DNA from: Hirundichthys speculiger
Taxonomy: Eukaryota; Chordata; Actinopteri; Beloniformes; Exocoetidae
Direction of reading: 5' to 3'
Length of the DNA: 64,000 nt
NCBI GenBank assembly: GCA_018398805.1
Contig: JAGFBZ010000340.1
Location: 1 to 64,000 of the forward strand
Shown here: piece by piece, positions 46,798 to 56,639 of the stretch
How the letters are laid out: each line of letters starts with the position of its first letter
Numbering within the stretch: position 1 is the stretch's first letter
Made by a program: the position numbers and the translations under genes
The notes under the pieces: generated by a model
Seen by the model: only the letters and a program-made list of their open reading frames with translations
The model's database searches: none
Told to the model about the DNA's origin: nothing

Positions 46798-47640
46798 TTG
46801 TTGTAAAAAATTTTGTTGTCAAATTTTTGTTGTAAAATCTGACGTTTACACAGAAATCAGACTTTTGGCTCCTGATTAAGATGAACCATGGAGACGGTTC
46901 TGGTTCTGGTCTCTGGTCTCTAGTTCTGGTTCTGATTTCTGGTTTCTGGTTCTAGTCTCTGGTTTCTGATCTCTGGTTCTGGTTTCTGGTCTCTGGTTTC
47001 TGGTTCTGGTCTCTGGTTCTGGTTCTAGTCTCTGTTCTGATTCTGGTTTTGGTCTCTGGTTCTGGTTTCTGGTTCAGACTAGATCCCTAACGGACTCTAC
47101 GTCCTGCAACCGTGTGTCATCGGACCAGTGAGTTTCCAGACCCGTGAATCTGGAGCGAAGCACACCTGTGCAGGTGTGCAGGTGTGAGCGCTGGGTTCAG
47201 CTCCAGGTGTGCAGGTGTGCATCTGTATGGCAGCAGGAGCTCCAGCTGTTCGTTTGTAACGGGAGGCACTTCAGTCGATCCTGTTACAGTCGGGGTTCAA
47301 GGCACTGAGTCTAATTTTAGAATCTATGAACTTTGTAATATTTTTACCTCTCTTCCTTCTTTAAACTCTTTTTTAGAAGTCAAATGCAAAAAAAAAAAAA
47401 AAAAAAAGGAAAATAGGGTCACAAGTCACATAAATGATCCCATGCACTCAAGAAACAGCCTGAAACAGATAATTAAAAAAAACAAAAGAGGGCGGAGCTT
47501 TTGAACTGTCATTTTTAAATAGATTATTCTTTTCTTTTCTTGTTTGTTTTCCAGTTTGCTCCATCATGCACCGTTTCACATAAAAGCTCCTGAAGGTCCG
47601 TCCATCCACGAGCAACTGAACACTGACGTCATGCACCGAG
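46798..47640. other. Intergenic with CTGGTTCTGGT simple repeats
   Basis: Just after the block end there is a small inverted repeat (GTCAGATTTTACAACAAA against TTTGTTGTAAAATCTGAC). Positions 46895-47075 are CTGGTTTCTGGTCTCTGG-type simple sequence. No gene seen. Confidence 0.6.
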
Positions 47641-47649
47641 TATAGCAGC

Positions 47650-47885
47650 TATATCATAGCTGCTATATCATAGCTAACCAGGCTAGTTTTTATATGATAG
47701 CTAACCAGGCTAGTTTTTATATGATAGCTAACCAGGCTAGTTTTTATATCATAGCTAACTAGGCTAGTTTTTATATCATAGCTAACCAGGCCAGTTTTTA
47801 TATGATAGCTAACCAGGCTAGTTTTTATATCATAGCTAACCAGGCTAGATTTTTATATCATAGCTAACCAGGCTAGTTTTCTTTT
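47650..47885. repeat. 27-bp minisatellite (CATAGCTAACCAGGCTAG), about 8 copies
   Basis: The unit CATAGCTAACCAGGCTAG plus TTTTTATAT repeats with little change (CATAG or GATAG). Confidence 0.93.
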
Positions 47886-48264
47886 TTTTTACATGCCATG
47901 ATCTTCGAAGAAGGAAGTGTTCCCTCGTTCCCTTAAACATTCAACACGTAAATGCTCCGAAGACGACGACAGAGAGCCAGTGCACTTCAGGTGAGAATGA
48001 GCGACAGCAGGAGAAGAAGACGAGAACGTAGAAAGAGCTGATAAATCAAAGTAAACTGAGGTAACGTCGTGTTCATGCTGATAAAAGAGAGAAGAGAGTC
48101 TCCACATGCGTTTATATAAAGGAGCGTTGTAGGATGTCCCTCAGCAGACTGTCCTCCAGCAGACCGTCCTCCAGCAGACTGTCCACCACGAGACCGTTGT
48201 CCATGAGACTGTCCTCCACACTTCCTGTTTGTGTCCAATAAGGTGCCTGAAAAAGCAGCGTGTC

Positions 48265-48525
48265 TCCAGACCGGAACCAGCCGTGGTCCAGACTGGAACC
48301 AGCCGTGGTCCAGACAGGAACCAGCAGTGGTCCAGAGTGGAACCAGCCGTGGTCCAGACCGGAAATAGCCGTGGTCCAGACAGGAACCAGCCGTGGTCCA
48401 GACTGGAACCAGCCGTGGTCCAGACCAGAACCAGCCGTGGTCCAGAGTGGAACCAGCCATGGTCCAGACAGGAACCAGCCGTGGTCCAGACCGGAACCAG
48501 CCGTGGTCCAGACAGGAACCTCAGT
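48265..48525. repeat. 22-bp minisatellite (GGAACCAGCCGTGGTCCAGA)
   Basis: About 12 units. 22 is not a multiple of 3, so several frames remain open on both strands (22-residue repeats); these are not genes. Confidence 0.93.
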
Positions 48526-48529
48526 CACA

Positions 48530-49110
48530 GTTCTGCTGGATTCTCTGAATCCTCATCATATAAAATCAGTAAATTGCACCCTAAAATTTTAAAAATGTGT
48601 TCTCCAAATCCATTTTTAGTTTCTAGCTGCTGTATTTGTTCTGTTTAGTCTGGATCCAGTTCTGGCTTGATTTCATCTTCTTTGCATATTTTTTCTTTTA
48701 TATTTGCATATTTGGCTTTTCCAGCTGGTTTTAATATTTTATTTCACGTTTTCTTGTTTGTTTTTATCTAAGATGCTATAAAATAGAACCAGAATTATTC
48801 TCTGAAACTGATCAGATCTTGAGTTGAGAATATTGATCCTAAAATAGTGCAACTTTAGATTTAATACGCATGTGTTTTAGCATTTAATGCTATAAATTTA
48901 GGATTTAATAAACTAGTATTTCAGCATTTAATGCCAGGATTTAGTTAATCAAATCTTTAGTGTCTTAACTGCTGAGTTCAATCACCTAAATCTTATAAAT
49001 TAAACTATAATTACACTGGAGTCACTTTTGTTTTAACAGCTTAAATCTAAAGTCATCTAAAAGTCTTTTTTTATTGTTTTTTTTTTTTAATATTGTTAAA
49101 TCCACTTCAT
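48530..49110. other. Intergenic, AT-rich, nothing recognised
   Basis: T-rich tracts and short repeats of TTTAATGC-type words; no gene. Confidence 0.5.
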
Positions 49111-49257
49111 GTAGCAGTACCGTTTCTGACCACAGGGGGGCACCATTGACCAAAGAGCCAAAAACCTCCTAATTGCTTCTTGAAATACCTCATGAGGTGC
49201 ATCTCGTTGCGTCTCACACCAGGTGTCGCCCCCATGTGGTCAGAAGTGATACTGCTA
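49111..49257. mobile_element. Small inverted-repeat element with two CTCF-like cores
   Basis: Left arm GTAGCAGTACCGTTTCTGAC then CACAGGGGGGCACC; right arm, read inverted, GTAGCAGTATCACTTCTGAC then CACATGGGGGCGACACC. Each arm carries a CCACANGGGGGC-type core in opposite orientations. No target duplication is obvious, so calling it a MITE is inference. Confidence 0.6.
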
Positions 49258-50052
49258 CACAGAGCGACTTTAAAGGGCCACTCCACCATTTTAACACGTC
49301 CAAAGACTTTCACAAATAAATCTGGTTGTAGTCGTGATTAAAAAGTGACCCCAAAAGATCCCCGATCTTTGTGAAACCTCCCGAGGGTTTGGTTTGAGTG
49401 GTTTCATGCTCCAGGACACCAGAAGATACGGAGATCTTGGAGGTGGGCATCAACGAGAGATCCATCATGGAAAGGTTGACTAGAATCCCAAACGAAGCCG
49501 ACGACCTGACATCCACGAATCCAGACTTCGGAGAGTCTGGTCTCCAGAAGCTCAGGCTCAGTCCACAAACTACCGTGTACGTGACGCGGATGTTTCTGCT
49601 ACTCCGGACTGTGAAAACAAGCTGGTTTTTAGCAGCTAACGCGCTCGAAATTTAACTCGTGTTTTAGCGTTTACAATCAGGTCCTTTCTCCCTTCACTTA
49701 AAAGTGCAAAAGTTGTCACGGCAACAGCGACAACGACCATGTGTCCCTACGTGACGACCACGCCCCCTCACGCCCGTCAAAACCCCGTCTAAAACATTGA
49801 GAAACACCAAACCGAAGAGGACTTCTGCATAAAAGCGGTGGAGTTTTCCTTTAACTAAACTACGTCTGATTGGAGGGTTCAGGTTCCCGCTCACCTGCTC
49901 ATCTCTGTGCTTTCCACAAACGGTTTTCCTTTAAAAATAGTCTTTTCACGCATGTTTGAATGAATTAATGCAAAGAAGTGATTAAAATGCACCAATGGAG
50001 ATAAAGCATCCATGTTCCTGTACATTATTTACAGCAGTGCGCCGGCGCCGCC
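49258..50052 (-). other. kcna1 3' flank/UTR, no other gene seen
   Basis: Sequence downstream of the kcna1 stop on its strand. Open frames here lack recognisable domains. Confidence 0.5.
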
Positions 50053-51544
50053 TCACACGTCCGTGAGCAGCTTCCCCTTGTTGACGCAGTTCTGGCTCGG
50101 CGCCGTGCAGTTGGCAGTCCTGAGGTTCGCTTCCCGAAAGTTGTCGATGCTGTTGTTCAGGTCCTCGTCTATCTCCATGTACTCCGATTTGCTGACCACC
50201 GAGGAGCTGCGGCGGCTCGAGTTGGTCTCCGACGCCAAGTTCTGGTTGCTGACGTTGAGCAGCTGCGCCTGCTCCTCGCCCTCCGTCTCCCGGTGGTAGA
50301 AGTAGTTGAAGTTGGACACGATGACGGGCACCGGCAGGGCGATGGTCAGCACGCCGGCGATGGCGCACAGCGAGCCCACGATCTTCCCCCCGATGGTGAC
50401 CGGGTACATGTCCCCGTAGCCGACGGTGGTCATGGACACCAGCCCACCAGAAGGCGTCGGGGATGCTGGTGAAAAACGACTCCTTCTCCTCGGCTTCAGC
50501 GAAGTAGACGGCGCTAGAGAACAAGATCACGCCGATGAAGAGGAAGAAGATGAGGAGGCCCAGTTCCCTCATGCTGGCCTTTAGGGTCTGGCCCAGAATC
50601 TGGAGACCCTTGGAGTGTCGGGACAGCTTGAAGATCCTGAAGACCCGGACCAGACGGATGACCCGCAGGATGGCCAGCGACGTGGCCTGCTCGCCGCCGG
50701 CCTTCCCCTCCCTGTTGCCTTGGTCGTCCGCCAGTTCGGTACCCAGAGTGATGAAGTAGGGGATGATCGCCACGATGTCGATGGAGTTCATCATGTTCTT
50801 GAAGAACGCCGCCTTGCTGGGGCAAGCGAAGAAACGCACTATCAACTCGAAAGAAAACCAGATGATGCAGAGGGTCTCCACGACGAAGAACGGGTCCGTG
50901 AGGACGCTAGCTTTGTAAAACACGGTTCCATTGGTGCCCACCATGTGAATCCGGTCGTTGGGATCCTCCTTCAGCTCCGGTAACGTCTCCAAACAAAAGA
51001 TGACTATTGAAATAAGGATAACCATCACGGAGACGATGGCGATCCCTCGGGCAGGTCCCGAGCTCTCAGGGTGCTCGAACAGAAGCCAGATCTGCCGCTG
51101 GAACTCCTTTTCTGGCAAAGGCCGCTCCTCTTCGCGGATAAACCCTTCGTCTTCCCGAAATTTCTCCATCGCCTCCGCCCCAAGCTCGTAGAACTTAATC
51201 TCCTCCGAGAACATGTCCAGGGGGACGTTGACGGGCCGCCTCAGCCGTCCCCCAGACTGGTAATAATACAGGATGGCGTCAAAACTGGGGCGGTTCCGGT
51301 CAAAGAAATACTCGTTTCGTAAGGGGTCGAAGTAGCGCATCCTCTTCTTCGGGTTCCCAAGGAGCGTGTCGGGGAACTGGGCGAGCGTCTTCAGCTGCGT
51401 CTCGAAGCGGAGCCCGGAGATGTTGATGACCACCCGCTCGCAGCAGTCGTGGTCATCGTGATCGTCGTCCTGCGGGTAGGGGTCCTGCGGGTGGCCCGGC
51501 AGGGTGGAGGTCTCGTCCATGTTTTCCGTGGAAACCACGGTCAT
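50053..51544 (-). CDS. kcna1: Voltage-gated potassium channel Kv1.1 (2-bp deletion in pore region)
   Basis: Minus-strand single coding exon, about 497 codons after allowing for 2 missing bases (human KCNA1 is 495). T1 tetramerisation domain: [18 protein letters not shown] to [11 protein letters not shown]1: [17 protein letters not shown], followed by a loop with a glycosylation site (NGT). S2: [21 protein letters not shown]3: [16 protein letters not shown]4: [20 protein letters not shown] with regularly spaced Arg. S5: [19 protein letters not shown]. The filter is [10 protein letters not shown], then S6 and a C-terminus ending LLTDV, a class I PDZ ligand. SKSEYMEI and [12 protein letters not shown] are Kv1.1-like rather than Kv1.2/1.3. 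The frame breaks near 50440, where codons after FWWA lack two bases before SMTTVGYGD. An acceptor-like GGCCGCAG lies 6 bases before the ATG. It forms low-voltage-activated axonal K+ channels. Confidence 0.95.
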
Positions 51545-51548
51545 CCTT

Positions 51549-51570
51549 CCTGCGGCCGTCAGACAGGAGG
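51549..51570 (-). promoter_or_regulatory. Candidate 3' splice site just upstream of the kcna1 ATG
   Basis: On the minus strand TTCCTCCTCCTGTCTGACGG is followed by CCGCAG|GAAGG-ATG, a pyrimidine tract and AG six bases before the start codon. It would receive a 5'UTR exon from the CpG-rich region near 58.1 kb. Confidence 0.45.
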
Positions 51571-51895
51571 AGGAAGCAGGAAGGAAGCAGACGAGGAAGG
51601 AGGGAGCGAGGAGACTCCTACTGATGCCAGGAGGCGGACAGATCCTCCCTGTCTGTCATCACCATCACTGTCATCTTCACCAGCAGCATCTTTCACCTGC
51701 AGGATGACATCCAGAAATCAAACATGGACCTTGTTGTTTTTCAGAAATGGAAAATAAAATCACATGACCAGAGACAAAAGTCACAGTTGGTTCCTAAAAC
51801 CAGACGATGCAGATGCAAAGAGTCCTGTAGAGTTTTAGAACGTCAAGAAAGTCAGAAATTCGCTTTTCTTATAAAAATTTGATTTTCTAAAATGT
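51571..51895 (-). other. Upstream of kcna1: intron or 5' flank, no gene seen
   Basis: Purine-rich on the plus strand for the first 100 bp, then AT-rich; nothing else recognised. Confidence 0.4.
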
Positions 51896-51966
51896 CACTA
51901 GTGCTGGCCGTTATGACCAGAATTTATATCACGGTATTTTTTTTGAAGGCACAACCGGGTGTTAAC

Positions 51967-52728
51967 TAGGGGTGTGAAAAAAAAATAGATTTGGCAATAT
52001 ATCGCGATTTTCGGCCGCCCAATATAATATCAATTTTTCAGCTCCTAATTAGGGGTGAGTATTGGCAAGGACCTCGGAATACAATATGTATCATGATACT
52101 TGGGTCACGATACAATATCGTGATATCACGATATATTGCGATATTCTACCCAGTTAATATCAAAATTAAAAGTAGAGATAAAAAATCAAGTTGCTGTATA
52201 TGTTCATCAGATGATATTGATCATTCAGAGGACAATTCGAGTCAAAACTATTTGCTTCAAAACAACCTATTTATTGTTTATTATTAGTGTTTTTGCACAT
52301 TTAAGTGACCATTACAACATACTGACAGCATTGTAAAAAAATCGATATTACATTGGGCAGCCGAAAATCATGATATATCACCAAATCGATTTTTTTTTCA
52401 CACCCTACTCCTAATATCGATTTTTTTTTTATTATTTTTTTTTTTTTAGGAAAATTGTTTAATTTTCACATTTAAATTGTTTAAAATTTAAATGTGCAAA
52501 AACATAATAAACAATAAATAGGTTACTTTGAAGCAAATAGTTTTGACTCAGTTGTCCTCTGAATGATCAATATCATCAATGAACATATACAGCAACTTGA
52601 TTTTTCATCTCTACTTTTAATTTTGATATTAACTGAGTAGAATATCGCAATATATTGTGATATTGTATCGTGACCCAAGTATCATGATACATATCATATT
52701 GCGAGGTCCTTGCCAATACTCACCCCTA
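51967..52728. mobile_element. hAT-type MITE, outer copy, carrying an inverted copy of itself
   Basis: Begins TAGGGGTGTGAAAA and ends CTCACCCCTA, flanked by a perfect GTGTTAAC duplication (51959-51966 and 52729-52736). Its interior is disrupted by the same family in opposite orientation (52050-52407). The result is long self-complementary sequence rich in ATATCG/CGATAT. Confidence 0.9.
52050..52407. mobile_element. Same-family MITE nested in reverse orientation
   Basis: Begins TAGGGGTGAGTATTGG and ends TTTCACACCCTA. Flanked by CTCCTAAT at 52042-52049 and 52408-52415, a perfect 8-bp duplication that lies in the outer copy. The order of the two end types is reversed relative to the outer element. 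Confidence 0.9.
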
Positions 52729-52952
52729 GTGTTAACCACATTTTCTAATCATTTAGAGGAATTGCTGCAGTAAATTGTCTTAGAATGACCTATTTTACTG
52801 TCACGAGGAGTGAATATTGTAGAAAAACATTCATATCTACACTAGTAATAATACAGGTTTGCATGGCCTCACAAAATACTGAACCCTTTTATTTTTCAAA
52901 TTTTGCAAACAACTTGAAAAAACATATTTAGTAAAAAATCAACATTAGCTAC

Positions 52953-54103
52953 TAGGGGTGTCCCAATCCCGATCCCGTGATCGAGTTGGCCTTCGATCTT
53001 AAAAATTTAAGGTGGATCGGATCGGCCGATCAACATTATTATAACACACTGATCTTTTTTTCATTATTTTTTTCCTTAAAATGTGATCCTGATTAACACA
53101 AATTAATAAAGTAATCATATTACACAAACAAAAATATTTTTTAAACTATATACATTTAATAATTTGCACTGAAATTAGGTTTCCCAGCAGCCCTTTCTTG
53201 TATCCACCTTAAAAGTTTCAAGACTGGCGGCGTCAGGCTAAACTTTAGCAAAAATGTCAGCAGTGTGGCAGCACTATAAAATTACAAAGACCGACGCTTA
53301 AACTGCAACTTGAAATGTGTGGAAGGCTGAGATATCAGGATGGGTAAGTAAGAAGAGAGAGATTTAATCAGACACTTAAAAAAGCATGCAGCACCGATCA
53401 TGCAGCCTTCTGTCAGGCGTCGGCAGTAGCTTTGAAGCTGGAGCCGATGGCAGCAAACGCTCTGTGAAACTTTTAAAAGAAAGGACAAACTCCCGAAAGA
53501 CTCAGAGAAATACAGAAAAATCACGAGCTAATCGCGGAATGTATTACCAAGGACGACCAGCCCATTCAGTTTGTGGAATACAAGGCATTTAACCGGCTCA
53601 TTAATTACCTCGAGCCTCGTTCCCGTAATGTGTAGCGGGTCTTGAAAGAAGTTAAGTTAATATTTTATGTTATTTTTATTCTGATGTGATTTCATTGATT
53701 GCAAAGACTTCTGCTAGTGTTTTCATTGCCTTAAACTGCTAGCCAAGTTCACCTGCTGCTATTTAAATGGAAGTGCTATGTTCTTTAGTACTGAGACTGT
53801 TGAAAAGTCACTGTTCTGTAACAAAATATGTTTTATAATAATTCTCCCAAACAAAAAAGAAAGAAAAAAGAGTGTTTAAATAAGTTATTGTTTATTTTAT
53901 GAGATGATAAAGCTATTAATCTCAGCTTGGATGCAGGCCTATTTATTAATGTACACAGGAATTAAAATGCATGGGAAATTAAACTCTGTTTGCCCACTCA
54001 AAAAAAGTGAAATCGGATCGGGAAAAATCGGAAATCGGACATCATCAAAATTAAAAGATCAGAATCGGATCGGGACCCAAAAAACGTGATCGGGACATCC
54101 CTA
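52953..54103 (+). mobile_element. hAT element (ZBED-like), deleted derivative
   Basis: Ends TAGGGGTGTCCCAATCCC and, inverted, TAGGGATGTCCCGATCAC. Duplication TTAGCTAC/TTAACTAC (52945-52952 and 54104-54111) has one mismatch. Subterminal GATCGGATCGG-type repeats occur at both ends. About 1.15 kb, with only the N-terminal part of a transposase gene. Confidence 0.88.
53254..53635 (+). pseudogene. BED-finger hAT transposase N-terminal fragment
   Basis: Starts MSAVWQHYKITKTDA and continues through stops and shifts. TCNVCKAEI and LIRHLKKHA give the Cys-Cys...His-His of a BED finger. Further on, ELIAECITKDDQPIQFVEY and KAFNRLINYLEPR match the start of ZBED1/4-type transposases. Several stop codons are present. 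Confidence 0.8.
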
Positions 54104-54454
54104 TTAACTACACAATGTAAACAACGTTCTCACAATATTTCAACAAATAAATAGTAAAAAAGTATGCAACTTGCAAGCTTGATATTTCAATCCACCGTTT
54201 CCTTCTTTTATCATAGGCAGTGCCACTAGCAAACGCGTCTTTAATTGTCATCTGACCTGATTTTTCTACAGCAGTAACGTTACTAGCGTTAGCCGCAGAG
54301 GACGCAGGCCTCAGCTTCATGCATTCCTTGTATTCTAACAAATGTTTGCAGCTCAGGTGGTGCAGCAGATTGCTGGTGTAGCCTCCCGCGGCTACAACTT
54401 TAGCTCGGCAACATTTGCAGATTATTGGCCACGGTTACAAGATGTTTTTTAATT

Positions 54455-55180
54455 CGGAATTAATAATTCCGAATTAAATAATTCAGAATTGAACTATTTT
54501 CCTTCAAGTCTACATGGAAATAGTAATTCCGAATTCAGGTTTACATGGAAAACACGTTTGATAGGCTTTATCCAATTCCGTTTAAGGTCTGGGGGTTGGG
54601 AAGGGTTCTGATTGGATGGGGGGGGGCGGACGTCTTTACGTCTACCGGAAGAAAACAAACTTACTCGATTAGCAACAACATTCCACTTATTTTTTGACCT
54701 GGGTGGCGTCTCTATCTACGAAACCTCCTTCATTTATCCTGGCTGCTACAACTTTGAAAAGCTCACAATTTTTATGTTTCCTGCCATCTGTTCTTTTAAT
54801 TATTTCCAGTTCCTCCAAGCTGTTTATTAAATAAATCATCTCTGCTCTTGACCACCGTTTACTGCGTGCCATCTTAAAACTTTGTTTCAAAAACAAGCCC
54901 AGCGCGGAATATAAGCATCATGGCGACAGACGGGCAAGAGAACGAGCATGCGCAGAAAGACGGGAATTAACGGAAATAAAGCAGAATGAGTGTTTACATG
55001 ACCACAGAATTATTCTATTAGGATTTAAAATCAGAATAAACCAGCCACTTACTTCGGAATTAAGTTTAATTCGGAATTTAAATTTTTATATAGAATTAGG
55101 TGTTTACATGGTAACTTTTATTCAGATTTAACTTTAATTCTGAATTAAAGAGGAATTAAACTTTCCATGTAAACGCACGG
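54455..55180 (-). mobile_element. Non-autonomous Harbinger-like element with a Myb/SANT remnant
   Basis: AT-rich ends full of AATTCCGAATTA and CATGTAAAC motifs surround a minus-strand fragment, MARSKRWSRAEMIYLINSLE onward (54872-54687). This is a Myb/SANT-like DNA-binding start typical of the second protein of PIF/Harbinger transposons. I could not fix exact ends or a 3-bp duplication. Confidence 0.6.
54687..54872 (-). pseudogene. Myb/SANT-like DNA-binding fragment
   Basis: The reading frame MARSKRWSRAEMIYLI then LEELEIIKRTDGRKHKN and VVAARINEGGFVDRDATQVK has the spacing of the Myb/SANT domain in Harbinger-associated proteins. It ends without the rest of the gene. Confidence 0.65.
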
Positions 55181-55762
55181 ATTGTAGTTTGTTGGACGTC
55201 GTCTTTTTTAAATCCACGGCTCCTGGTTTAGGAAGAAGTTCCTCAGTCTCATGTTGCCGTTCTGGAGCTTCCACTTCGGGACTTTCTCTGTTTGCAGCCA
55301 TCACCGTTTAACCAGAAACTAGTAGCGTGTTGCTCCTCCAGTGCAACTGCAAAACAGTTCCCTGTCAAACAATGTTTTGCGGCACTTACGTTCCGCCGCG
55401 CGGCGTTCCCAACGTTGTGTACGCTACAGTACATACTCACCGGTGTTACGGTATATGAAAAATTCATTTCATAAGAAAAATAAACACCGGTATTCGGTAT
55501 AAACCGGTATACCGCCCAGAACTAGTGTGAGTCTATAAATGAACAATTTCCATTTTTTCTGAAAAATTTGCAATTTTACTGTCACACATTTAGAATTTCT
55601 TCTCTTGCTAATTTTTCAATTTATAAAATCAGAGATTGAAATTTTTCTAATTGTGAGTGTATTAAGTCAGTATTTCTGATTTTTTTTTTCTCATTCCCAA
55701 GTTTTTATATAAACTCAAATCTGCAAGTCCTCAAAATTTTGAATTTTTTACAATATTTTAAT

Positions 55763-56158
55763 TAGGGCTGGGCAAGTTAACGCGTTAACTCATTAATTTA
55801 TTAACGCCGACATTTATTTTATCACGCATTAACGCATGTAGCTCACATGCTTTTATTTTGAAAAGTCTGTTACTGGCTGCTGTGGAGCCAGAAGAGAATT
55901 GGCAGGTAAACATGCAGAAAAACTAAAACAGACATGGAGAATGGTAAAAATCCATGAACTTTACAGTTCAAATATCAGCTCAGGTAGCAATATTAACAAT
56001 TCTGTCAATTCTGGCAGCAGAACATTTAAATAAAAGTGACCTTTACACAATTTTTGAAATATCATTTGATTTTGCGTATACACTGCAATTAATCATAATT
56101 AATCAGGGAAATCATCCAATTAATTGCAATTTAAAAAATTTATTGTTGCCTAGCTCTA
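55763..56158. mobile_element. 396-bp hAT-type MITE
   Basis: Begins TAGGGCTGGGCAAGTTAACG and ends GTTGCCTAGCTCTA, with a perfect 8-bp duplication ATTTTAAT (55755-55762 and 56159-56166). TTAACGCG-type repeats lie at the left end; no coding capacity. Confidence 0.9.
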
Positions 56159-56228
56159 ATTTTAATACATATGTTTTTGCATAAAGTTAAAAATTATTTC
56201 AAAGATTTCTTTCAGAAAGAAAGAACAG

Positions 56229-56575
56229 AAGCCTGCAGCCAGAGCTGTTACAGTCAGAGACGCTACAGTCAGAGATGCTACAGTCAGAGACGTTACAGTC
56301 AGAGACGCTACAGTCAGAGATGCTACAGTCAGAGATGCTACAGCCAGAGATGTTACAACCAGAGCCGTTACAGTCAGAGGTGCTACAATCAGAGCCATTA
56401 CAGTCAGAGATGCTACAATCAGAGCCGTTACAGTCAGAGACGCTACAACCAGAGCCGTTACAGTCAGAGACGCTACAGTCAGAGACACTACAACCAGAGC
56501 CGTTACAGTCAGAGACGCTACAACCAGAGCCGTTACAGTCAGAAACGCTACATTCAGAGACACTACAGTCATACC
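56229..56575. repeat. 15-bp minisatellite (GCTACAGTCAGAGAC)
   Basis: About 23 units of (G/A)(C/T)TACA(G/A)(T/C)CAGAG(A/C)(C/T/G). 15 is a multiple of 3, so each frame reads as a 5-residue repeat on either strand. I treat this as non-coding: there is no splice or start context and point changes occur at all positions. Confidence 0.93.
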
Positions 56576-56639
56576 CGTTCCTTCCTAAAACCAGACGACA
56601 GAGATGCACAGACCGCTGCAGAGTTTTTAAAGTCAAATT

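Larger units (their letters stand above)
54120..55301 (-). pseudogene. ZBED1-like hAT transposase N-terminal remnant, split by an insertion
   Basis: On the minus strand the piece from ATG 55301 reads MAANRESPEVEAPERQHETE and on to LQSV. After the inserted element it resumes as ICKCCRAKVVAAGGYTSNLL and HHLSCKH (BED finger), then a Ser/Ala-rich linker and SGQMTIKDAF. The part between, and everything after about 54120, is missing. Confidence 0.75.
51904..55519 (-). mobile_element. hAT element (ZBED1/Ac-like) with nested insertions
   Basis: ACTAGTG occurs at both edges (51897-51903 and 55521-55527; extended to 8 bp there is one mismatch). The ends are partly inverted: CTGGCCGTTATGACC at the left and TCTGGGCGGTATACC inverted at the right. 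It contains a minus-strand BED-finger gene remnant (55301-54120). It has been hit by at least three other elements: the 51967 foldback, the 52953 hAT and a Myb/SANT-bearing element near 54.46-55.18 kb. Boundaries are moderately certain. Confidence 0.65.

Noticed and set aside
49694..49894. Short minus-strand frame downstream of kcna1
   Set aside because: No domain, no splice sites and no recognisable similarity; probably chance.
50514..50983. Long frames opposite or out of phase with kcna1
   Set aside because: Shadows of the GC-rich kcna1 coding sequence.
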